Shown piece by piece: positions 5,185 to 9,903 of a stretch of DNA of 9,903 nucleotides. Source of the DNA: Planococcaceae bacterium UBA3378 (lineage in GTDB: Bacteria > Bacillota > Bacilli > Bacillales_A > Planococcaceae); contig DEQA01000107.1 of assembly GCA_002359075.1 (NCBI GenBank), positions 398 through 10,300 of the forward strand, read 5' to 3'. Position numbers and translations under genes: made by a program. The notes below the pieces were generated by a model. It ran no database searches, had not been told where the DNA came from, and worked only from the letters and a program-made list of their open reading frames with translations. Within the stretch, counting starts at the first letter, position 1. The number at the start of each line of letters is the position of its first letter.

Positions 5185-6465
5185 ATGCTACAGTTAATTC
5201 AAAACGAAAAAATTCGTGAAACAAAAGATGGCAAGCGTGTCATTGTGAAAAAGCCTGAGCTGCTTGCTCCAGCCGGCAGCTTGGAGAAATTAAAAATAGC
5301 TGTTCATTACGGGGCGGATGCCGTGTTTATCGGCGGTCAGGAATTCGGTCTGCGCTCGAATGCCGATAACTTTACGATTGAGGAAATGCGTGAAGGGGTA
5401 GAGTTTGCTAAGAAATATGGTGCTGTTGTATATGTTACAACAAATATTTTTGCCCACAATGAAAATATGGACGGGCTGGAAGAATATCTGGAGGCAATTG
5501 AAGGAGCAGGCGTAACAGGCATCATCGTAGCAGACCCATTAATTATTGAGACATGCCGCCGTGTTGCACCGAATCTTGAGATTCACCTTTCAACACAGCA
5601 GTCCTTATCCAATTGGAAGGCAGTGAAGTATTGGAAGGAAGAGGGTCTTCACCGTGTCGTATTAGCGCGGGAAGTAGGCGCAGAAGAAATGCGCAAGATG
5701 AAAGAAGAAGTAGACATTGAAATCGAAGCTTTCGTTCACGGGGCAATGTGTATTGCCTATTCAGGACGATGCGTTCTGTCTAATCATATGACTGCCCGCG
5801 ATTCAAACCGGGGCGGCTGCTGTCAGTCCTGCCGCTGGGACTATGATTTGTATGAAAATAAAGACGGCGAAGAAGTGCCGCTGTTTGAAGAAGGCGACGC
5901 ACCATTTGCTATGAGTCCAAAAGACTTGAAATTAATCGAATCCATCCCGCATATGATCGAGCTTGGCATTGATTCTTTAAAAGTCGAAGGCCGGATGAAA
6001 TCAATACACTATGTAGCAACAGTTATTTCTGTATATCGTAAAGTCATTGACGCCTACTGTGCAGATCCTGAAAATTTCCAAATTAAAAAAGAATGGCTAG
6101 AAGAGTTATCCCGCTGTGCCATCCGTGCAACTGCTTCCTCATTCTTCGAGTCTGAGCCGACATACAAGCAGCAAATGTTCGGTTTCCATGCGTCAAAGCC
6201 AAAATGGGACTTTGCCGGCCTTGTGCTTGATTATGATGCAGAGACACAAATGGTTACAATGGAACAGCGCAACTACTTCAAACCGGGTGATACGGTTGAA
6301 TTTTTCGGCCCGGATATTGAAACATTCCAAATGACAGTAGGGCAAATTTGGGATGAAGAAGGCAATGAATTAGATGTTGCCCGCCATCCGCTGCAAATTA
6401 TTAAATTTAAAGTAGATCGGCCGCTTCATGGCTATAACATGATGCGAAAGGAGAACAAGAAATAA
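5185..6465 (+). CDS. trhP2: tRNA hydroxylation protein TrhP2, peptidase U32 family (YrrO)
   Basis: A 426-residue U32-family protein, partner of TrhP1 in prephenate-dependent U34 hydroxylation of tRNA. The N-terminal half shows KKPELLAPAGSLEKLKIAVH (22-41) and YGADAVFIGGQEFGLRSNA (42-60). The core signature FVHGAMCIAYSGRCVLSN (183-200) is followed by NRGGCCQSCRW (208-218), which retains Cys189, Cys196, Cys212/213 and Cys216, the expected metal or Fe-S ligands; GIDSLKVEGRMKS (261-273) follows. The C-terminal 90 residues form the additional beta domain of long U32 proteins (FKPGDTVEFFGP). The family's usual His-Arg-x-Tyr-Thr-like segment reads LSRCAIRATASSFF (308-321). The RBS AAAGGAG lies before the ATG, 15 bases after trhP1, and the stop overlaps the udk start by one base. 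The whole set behaves as one transcript. Confidence 0.94.
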   Translation: MLQLIQNEKIRETKDGKRVIVKKPELLAPAGSLEKLKIAVHYGADAVFIGGQEFGLRSNADNFTIEEMREGVEFAKKYGAVVYVTTNIFAHNENMDGLEEYLEAIEGAGVTGIIVADPLIIETCRRVAPNLEIHLSTQQSLSNWKAVKYWKEEGLHRVVLAREVGAEEMRKMKEEVDIEIEAFVHGAMCIAYSGRCVLSNHMTARDSNRGGCCQSCRWDYDLYENKDGEEVPLFEEGDAPFAMSPKDLKLIESIPHMIELGIDSLKVEGRMKSIHYVATVISVYRKVIDAYCADPENFQIKKEWLEELSRCAIRATASSFFESEPTYKQQMFGFHASKPKWDFAGLVLDYDAETQMVTMEQRNYFKPGDTVEFFGPDIETFQMTVGQIWDEEGNELDVARHPLQIIKFKVDRPLHGYNMMRKENKK

Positions 6466-7100
6466 TGAATAAGCGTCCAGTAGTCATCGGAATCACTGGT
6501 GGGTCATGTTCAGGTAAAACAAGTGTGACGCGCGCTATCTATGAAGTTTTCCGCGAACATTCTGTCGTTGTGATTGAGCAGGATTATTACTACAAAGATC
6601 AAAGTCATATGACGTTTGAGGAGCGGCTGGAAACAAACTATGACCACCCGCTGGCATTTGATACAGACTTATTGATCGATCATGTGAACAAACTTTTGAA
6701 CCGCCAGCCAATCGACAAGCCGGTATATGATTATGTACGGCATACACGTGCTGACGAAGTCATTCATGTAGAACCAAAAGATGTAATTATTGTAGAAGGT
6801 ATTCTCGTATTAGAAGACCCGCGTCTACGCGAATTAATGGATATAAAATTATTTGTAGATACCGACCCGGATTTACGTATTATACGAAGAATTCAGCGCG
6901 ATATTAAAGAGCGTGGCCGTACGGCGGATTCAGTCATTGAACAATATTTGACTGCCGTTCGTCCAATGCATAATATGTTTATCGAGCCGACAAAACGGTA
7001 TGCAGATGTCATTATCCCTGAAGGCGGGGATAATGGGGTGGCAATCGATTTGATGGTTACAAAAATTAAAACAATTCTTGAAACTGATACGATTGTATAA
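6465..7100 (+). CDS. udk: Uridine/cytidine kinase
   Basis: A 211-residue cytoplasmic P-loop kinase that phosphorylates uridine and cytidine to UMP and CMP in pyrimidine salvage. The Walker A loop is GGSCSGKT (12-19); a cysteine replaces the glycine or alanine usually seen at its fourth position. Other family blocks are QDYYYKDQSHMTFEERLE (39-56), the nucleoside-binding NYDHPLAFD and YDYVRHTR, the Walker B-like VIIVEGILVLEDPRLREL, the lid IRRIQRDIKERGR, and the closing PMHNMFIEPTKRYADVIIPE. Length and order match B. subtilis Udk along the whole chain. The ATG overlaps the trhP2 stop (TAATG); AAGGAG (6448-6453) is 11 bases upstream, slightly far, consistent with coupled re-initiation. No T-rich terminator is seen after the stop; a strong hairpin lies about 105 bases downstream. 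Confidence 0.96.
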   Translation: MNKRPVVIGITGGSCSGKTSVTRAIYEVFREHSVVVIEQDYYYKDQSHMTFEERLETNYDHPLAFDTDLLIDHVNKLLNRQPIDKPVYDYVRHTRADEVIHVEPKDVIIVEGILVLEDPRLRELMDIKLFVDTDPDLRIIRRIQRDIKERGRTADSVIEQYLTAVRPMHNMFIEPTKRYADVIIPEGGDNGVAIDLMVTKIKTILETDTIV

Positions 7101-7205
7101 TATGATGTATTGGTATTGACAATATTTACATTCATTATATTGGAATAAATAACAAAATAATGATTTATAAGCATACCTATAAAATTCGACTATAAAGTAT
7201 TTGGC

Positions 7206-7237
7206 GGCAGCGCATGTCTTTTTGGACGTGCGTTGTC
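7206..7237 (+). other. Strong RNA hairpin in the udk-greA gap, without a T-run
   Basis: The udk-greA gap (7101-7357) holds no gene. GGCAGCGCATGTC (7206-7218) pairs with GACGTGCGTTGTC (7225-7237) over 13 bp with three G-U pairs; an extra U-G closes a TTTT loop. The G-U pairs mean that it folds well only as plus-strand RNA. The following bases (ATATACATAG) are not a U-tract, so it is not a classical intrinsic terminator. A weaker stem follows: TATACATAGC (7239-7248) with GTTATGTATA (7266-7275). The A/T-rich stretch 7101-7200 contains a TTGACA at 7116-7121 but no well-spaced -10. Confidence 0.6.
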
Positions 7238-7296
7238 ATATACATAGCTAATAGTCGGGTTTTATGTTATGTATAACTATTTCTTAAAGAAAACGA

Positions 7297-7324
7297 TTGC
7301 ATTTTCATCTTTAAGGTGTATAGT
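7297..7324 (+). promoter_or_regulatory. Candidate sigma-A promoter for greA
   Basis: TTGCAT (7297-7302) and TATAGT (7319-7324) are separated by 16 bases. Transcription would start near 7331, giving a leader of about 27 bases that contains the RBS AAGGAG at 7344-7349. Confidence 0.5.
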
Positions 7325-7357
7325 AATGTTTTCAAGGAAGATGAAGGAGTGAGCATT

Positions 7358-7852
7358 TTGTCAAATGAAAAACAATACCCAATGACATTGGACGGAAAAG
7401 CGAAGTTAGAGGAAGAATTAGAATACTTAAAAACGGTAAAGCGTAAAGAAGTGGTAGAGCGTATCAAAACTGCCCGCTCGTTTGGTGACCTTTCCGAGAA
7501 CTCTGAGTATGATTCCGCTAAAGAAGAGCAAGGCTTTGTAGAAGGGCGTATTTCAACAATTGAATCCATGCTGCGCAATGCCTTGATCATAACGGACGAG
7601 CAGGATGATAATAAAGAACTTTTAGTATCTCTTGGCCGTACTGTCACATTTGATGTTCTTGAAGACGGCGAACCGGAAGGCGAACCTGAATCTTATAAAA
7701 TTGTCGGCTCTGCAGAAGCAGATCCTTCTGAAGGCCGTATCTCAAACGATTCGCCAATGGCTAAAGCGTTAATGGGTCATAAATTAAATGATAAAGTGAA
7801 AATTTCTACGCCCGGCGGAGAAATGGAAGTCGTAATTGTAGAAATTAAATAA
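7358..7852 (+). CDS. greA: Transcription elongation factor GreA
   Basis: A 164-residue factor that enters the secondary channel of RNA polymerase and stimulates transcript cleavage in backtracked complexes. The N-terminal coiled coil (about 11-80) carries KTVKRKEVVERIKTARSFGD and the tip loop GDLSENSEYDSAK, with Asp44 and Glu47 in the places of the functional acidic pair. The C-terminal FKBP-like domain contains SYKIVGSAEADPSEGRIS, SPMAKALMGHKLND and STPGGEMEVVIVEI. TTG 7358 was chosen: it gives MSNEKQYPMT, matching family N-termini, with AAGGAG (7344-7349) 8 bases upstream. A GTG at 7349 overlaps that RBS, and a GTG at 7316 lies in the promoter. It is a few residues longer than the usual 157-158. 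Its own promoter and terminator make it a single-gene transcript, possibly with read-through from udk. Confidence 0.97.
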   Translation: MSNEKQYPMTLDGKAKLEEELEYLKTVKRKEVVERIKTARSFGDLSENSEYDSAKEEQGFVEGRISTIESMLRNALIITDEQDDNKELLVSLGRTVTFDVLEDGEPEGEPESYKIVGSAEADPSEGRISNDSPMAKALMGHKLNDKVKISTPGGEMEVVIVEIK

Positions 7853-7858
7853 TAAAAT

Positions 7859-7895
7859 AAGTTGTTCCCGTTTTTTTGCGGGAACAACTTTTTTT
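7859..7895 (+). terminator. Strong intrinsic terminator after greA
   Basis: AAGTTGTTCCCG (7859-7870) pairs perfectly over 12 bp with CGGGAACAACTT (7879-7890), loop TTTTTTTG. With the two Ts that end the stem, seven Ts run from 7889 to 7895. It begins 6 bases after the greA stop. Confidence 0.95.
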
Positions 7896-7933
7896 ATTGG
7901 CAGTCCTATGATAAGGAAGGTTTTTTAAGGCTG

Positions 7934-7985
7934 TATCCAATTTAGCAAGTGCCATTTGGATAAACTATGCTGCGAGTAGGCATAG
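7934..7985 (+). other. Two adjacent short hairpins upstream of yrrS
   Basis: TATCCAA (7934-7940) pairs with TTGGATA (7956-7962), loop 15 bases; CTATGC (7965-7970) pairs with GCATAG (7980-7985), loop 9 bases. They lie between the greA terminator and the yrrS RBS (7896-8029). No well-spaced promoter was found in this gap. The stems are short and may be chance. Confidence 0.3.
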
Positions 7986-8029
7986 ACGATGAAGTATTGG
8001 TAAAATGGCATCAGGGAGGAGGATTATAT

Positions 8030-8701
8030 ATGAGTAAAAAAGAGAAGGAGCATTTAGATCCTTCACAGCCTGGTACACGAACAAAAAGACGCAAAGAAAA
8101 AATGGACCGCACATTGAATTATTTAATCGGGATTGTCTCTGTATTGATAGTTATTAGTTTAATAGTGATTTTTACAGGGAACAAAGACGAGGAAAAAGCG
8201 AAAGATCCGGTAGAGGACACACCGGTTGAATCCCAGCCTGCAGAAGAGGGAGAGGAAGAATACGGAGAAGAGCCGAATGAGGAAGCAGAGCCGGAGCCAT
8301 CTCCGCAAGATGAGGAAGAAATCGAAGAGGAGCCTGCTGAGAGTGAAGACAGCACCCCGACCGTTTCATCTTCGGATCAGCCATCAGTAGATGAAGTATG
8401 GACAAGCGATGCGTGGAAGCCGTATCCTACTGCCCAAACAGGTGAACATACTTCTACATTTACAGAAGGCCATATTGATTATGAGGAGAAGTTAAAAGCG
8501 ATTTACTCCGTCATTCCGCTTGACCAGCAGGAGAGCATTCTTTGGTCTATCAAAAACAACGGCAATGCCCAATCGGCGATCGCTGTCCTGTCTTCGAAGG
8601 ATAAAGAGCAAAAGTACCGGGTAGCCATTGAATGGATAGACGGTCAAGGGTGGAAACCGCAGCAGGTGGAAGTGTTAAATACACTAGAAGGAGCATATTA
8701 G
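8030..8701 (+). CDS. yrrS: YrrS-like DUF1510 membrane protein
   Basis: A 223-residue predicted single-pass membrane protein. Residues 1-27 are basic and cytoplasmic (TKRRKEKMDR), and 28-49 form one transmembrane helix (TLNYLIGIVSVLIVISLIVIFTG). Residues 50-118 form a low-complexity linker rich in Glu, Pro and Ser. Residues 119-223 form the conserved DUF1510 domain, expected outside the cell: VWTSDAWKPYPTAQTGEHTS, YEEKLKAIYSVIPLDQ, and a tail IEWIDGQGWKPQQVEVLNT. ATG 8030 has a very strong RBS (GGGAGGAGG, 8014-8022) 7 bases upstream; the longer frame from 7967 starts inside a hairpin and adds unlike residues. In B. subtilis yrrS follows the penicillin-binding-protein gene pbpI (yrrR); here pbpI is absent between greA and yrrS. 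A cell-wall role is a guess from that linkage. Confidence 0.88.
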   Translation: MSKKEKEHLDPSQPGTRTKRRKEKMDRTLNYLIGIVSVLIVISLIVIFTGNKDEEKAKDPVEDTPVESQPAEEGEEEYGEEPNEEAEPEPSPQDEEEIEEEPAESEDSTPTVSSSDQPSVDEVWTSDAWKPYPTAQTGEHTSTFTEGHIDYEEKLKAIYSVIPLDQQESILWSIKNNGNAQSAIAVLSSKDKEQKYRVAIEWIDGQGWKPQQVEVLNTLEGAY

Positions 8702-8702
8702 C

Positions 8703-8731
8703 TTGACATCTATCCGTCTGATTGATTATTT
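8703..8731 (+). promoter_or_regulatory. Candidate sigma-A promoter for mtnN
   Basis: A consensus TTGACA (8703-8708) begins 1 base after the yrrS stop. At 17 bases spacing TTATTT (8726-8731) is preceded by an extended TGA (8723-8725). The transcript would start near 8738, giving a short leader with RBS GGAGG at 8752-8756. No S-box or T-box fits in this 63-base gap. Confidence 0.5.
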
Positions 8732-8764
8732 TAAGTAGAGTGTCTTGAATTGGAGGAACTATAA

Positions 8765-9457
8765 ATGAAAATTGCCGTTATCGGAGCAATGGAGCAGGAA
8801 GTGGAACAGCTCCGCGCTACATTGGAAAACCCAAAAACAGAAATGATCGCAAACAGCGAGTACACAACAGGAACGTATAAGGGAAAGGAAGTCATTCTGC
8901 TAAAATCAGGAATTGGTAAAGTAAATGCAGCTATGACAACAACAGTGCTGCTACATACTTTCAAGCCGGATGTAGTGATCAATACAGGATCAGCTGGCGG
9001 ATATGATCCATCATTAGAAGTAGGAGCAGTGGTCATTTCTGACGAAGTACGCCACCATGATGTCGATGTCACGATCTTCGGCTATGAAATCGGCCAGGTG
9101 CCGCAAATGCCGGCAGCATTTAAATCAGATATGAAGCTGATGGAAGTTGCACGCGAAGCGGTAACGGAAGTAGGGGAGCATCAGTATGGTATCGGGCTGA
9201 TTTGCTCGGGGGATGCTTTTATGAATGATCCGGAACGTGTAGAAAAAGTCCGTGCATATTTCCCACAGATGAAGGCTGTAGAAATGGAAGCGGCGGCTGT
9301 GGCGCAAGTATGCCATCAGTTTGACACACCGTTTGTTGTCATCCGGGCACTGTCAGATATTGCAGGAAAAGAATCGAATGTCAGCTTTGATGAGTTTCTT
9401 CCGGTAGCTGCCAAGCATTCAACAGCCATTGTCTTAAAAGCTATTGAGAAATTATAA
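8765..9457 (+). CDS. mtnN: 5'-methylthioadenosine/S-adenosylhomocysteine nucleosidase
   Basis: A 230-residue cytoplasmic nucleosidase that splits methylthioadenosine and S-adenosylhomocysteine into adenine and a thioribose or ribosyl product. It relieves product inhibition of methyltransferases, including the nearby TrmR, and feeds the methionine and activated-methyl cycles. Family features are MKIAVIGAMEQEVEQL with Glu12 as the probable acid/base, KSGIGKVNAAMTTT (47-60), VINTGSAGGYDPSLEVGAVV (71-90), DEVRHHDVD (93-101), ICSGDAFM (146-153), VEMEAAAVAQVC with Glu175, and VIRALSDIAGKE with Asp198, the adenine-contacting residue. Length is typical. RBS GGAGG (8752-8756) is 8 bases upstream. In B. 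subtilis it is next to yrrT and mccA-mccB; none of these follows here. No clear terminator follows its stop. Confidence 0.97.
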   Translation: MKIAVIGAMEQEVEQLRATLENPKTEMIANSEYTTGTYKGKEVILLKSGIGKVNAAMTTTVLLHTFKPDVVINTGSAGGYDPSLEVGAVVISDEVRHHDVDVTIFGYEIGQVPQMPAAFKSDMKLMEVAREAVTEVGEHQYGIGLICSGDAFMNDPERVEKVRAYFPQMKAVEMEAAAVAQVCHQFDTPFVVIRALSDIAGKESNVSFDEFLPVAAKHSTAIVLKAIEKL

Positions 9458-9644
9458 GATATCCAGCTTTTATCCATCATAGAATGAAAATGAATGGAAG
9501 CAGCCCATTACGCCTATTCCATTATTCTGGTGAAAAAGCTATCAAAAACTATCTAATAGAAATGCTGAACACTGTTAAAAAAATCACAGCCAATTTTACC
9601 TCGGCATGGTACGATGAAAAAAATCAACCTGAGGAGGTAAGGGT

Positions 9645-9731
9645 ATGGTCTTTTTCATGACAGTAGCAATGGCAATCACAGCGGTTTTAATGTTGTTTAT
9701 AACAGCGGATGTAGCAGAATATAAAAACTAG
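9645..9731 (+). CDS. 28-residue single-helix membrane microprotein, unknown function
   Basis: A short frame reading MVFFMTVAMAITAVLMLF then ITADVAEYKN. About 22 residues are hydrophobic, enough for one membrane-spanning helix, with a short charged tail (DVAEYKN). The support is contextual: a near-perfect RBS GAGGAGGTAAGG (9631-9642) precedes the ATG, an extended -10 candidate TGGTACGAT lies at 9607-9615 (without a good -35), and a very strong terminator starts 2 bases after the stop. That arrangement, promoter-like element, RBS, tiny frame and terminator, is what a real small-protein gene shows. It lies 187 bases beyond mtnN and converges on a probable sigK. I do not recognise the protein. 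It could be a sporulation-associated or membrane-regulatory peptide, but nothing in the sequence shows that. Confidence 0.65.
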   Translation: MVFFMTVAMAITAVLMLFITADVAEYKN

Positions 9732-9732
9732 C

Positions 9733-9774
9733 AAAATGCGCATTGAAACGCTCTGTTTCAATTGCGCATTTTTT
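9733..9774. terminator. Strong bidirectional intrinsic terminator
   Basis: AAAATGCGCATTGAAAC (9733-9749) pairs over 17 bp, with one bulged T, with the arm 9755-9772 around GCTCT, ending in six Ts on the plus strand. On the minus strand the same stem ends in TTTTGC followed by another T-run from the microprotein tail. It separates the plus-strand microprotein from the convergent minus-strand gene at the right edge. Confidence 0.93.
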
Positions 9775-9849
9775 GTGTGCAGGAAAATCTGGGAGCCGCC
9801 TGCGTATGCAGCAAGCACCCTCGAGCACATAGAAAAAGACTGTGTATGC

Positions 9850-9903
9850 TTACGTTTGGTGCTTAAATTGCTGGTACAGCTTCACAAGGGCTCTTTTTTC
9901 AAT
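9850..9903 (-). CDS. sigK: Probable sporulation sigma factor SigK, C-terminal end (partial)
   Basis: Read on the minus strand, the frame from the window edge to the TAA at 9852-9850 gives IEKRALVKLYQQFKHQT. From memory, region 4.2 of B. subtilis SigK ends in a helix with IEKRALMK followed by a short hydrophobic and basic tail, so this looks like the last 17 residues of SigK, the late mother-cell sigma factor. Only 17 codons are visible, so the call rests on one short motif; SigE and other sporulation sigma factors end similarly but with a less good match. The other two minus frames contain stops. The 118 bases after the stop lead to the bidirectional terminator at 9733-9774. Whether the gene is intact or split by a skin-like element cannot be seen. 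Confidence 0.55.
   Translation of the reverse strand: MEKRALVKLYQQFKHQT

Noticed and set aside
7116..7141. TTGACA with TATATT downstream in the udk-greA gap as a second greA promoter.
   Set aside because: Spacing is only 14 bases; no -10 fits at 16-18 bases.
7304..7345. TTCATCTT / AAGATGAA inverted repeat flanking the greA -10.
   Set aside because: It spans the predicted transcription start, so it would not form in the mRNA, and an 8-bp repeat in A/T-rich sequence is weak evidence for an operator.
9493..9523. Inverted repeat AATGGAA / TTCCATT after mtnN, considered as its terminator.
   Set aside because: Only 7 bp with a 17-base loop and no T-run; not enough for a terminator call.
9484..9660. 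A 58-codon plus-strand frame starting ATG 9484 and overlapping the start of the microprotein gene.
   Set aside because: No Shine-Dalgarno precedes its ATG, no family motif is visible, and it contains the strong RBS of the microprotein; it probably arises by chance in A/T-rich sequence.

Overview
The window is a conserved chromosomal housekeeping block from a low-GC, spore-forming Firmicute. The gene order alaS-ireB(yrzL)-ruvX(yrrK)-yrzB-mltG(yrrL)-trmR(yrrM)-trhP1(yrrN)-trhP2(yrrO)-udk-greA-yrrS-mtnN follows Bacillus subtilis. Strong Shine-Dalgarno sites, GTG and TTG starts and intrinsic terminators also fit. Protein sequences and the gene content around mtnN suggest Planococcaceae/Caryophanaceae (Lysinibacillus/Solibacillus-like). 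That placement is an inference from remembered sequences; no search was run.

Layout, left to right. The 3' end of alaS (1-336) is followed by a promoter-like -10 and a small hairpin. Then comes a tight cluster of ireB, ruvX and the DUF1292 gene yrzB (420-1470). A second DUF1292 gene (1566-2081) has its own promoter-like sequence and a terminator-like hairpin in its leader; it encodes two DUF1292 domains in tandem. A terminator and a promoter precede mltG (2205-3323). A 275-base gap with several RNA-structure candidates leads into trmR-trhP1-trhP2-udk (3599-7100), spaced or overlapping by a few bases and so probably one transcript. A 257-base gap with a strong hairpin precedes greA (7358-7852), which ends in a textbook terminator. 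Then come yrrS (8030-8701), mtnN (8765-9457), an unlisted 28-codon membrane microprotein (9645-9731), a two-way terminator, and at the right edge the last 17 codons of a minus-strand gene that look like the C-terminus of sporulation sigma factor SigK.

How the genes work together. TrhP1/TrhP2 hydroxylate U34 of tRNAs and TrmR methylates the product to 5-methoxyuridine, so three adjacent genes form one wobble-modification pathway; with alaS and udk the region is rich in tRNA and nucleotide functions. IreB (target of the PASTA Ser/Thr kinase) and MltG (peptidoglycan chain release) are cell-envelope functions. GreA rescues stalled RNA polymerase, and MtnN recycles S-adenosylhomocysteine and methylthioadenosine.

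I found no mobile element, CRISPR array, defence island or clearly new multi-gene system. The points most worth a second look are the tandem DUF1292 duplication, the 28-residue microprotein with its own RBS and terminator beside sigK, two genes whose predicted transcripts start directly with a stem-loop, and possible small-RNA or attenuator structures at 3361-3568 and 7206-7275. Four start codons were placed downstream of the longest open frame, on RBS and family evidence (ireB TTG 420, mltG GTG 2205, trhP1 GTG 4237, greA TTG 7358).
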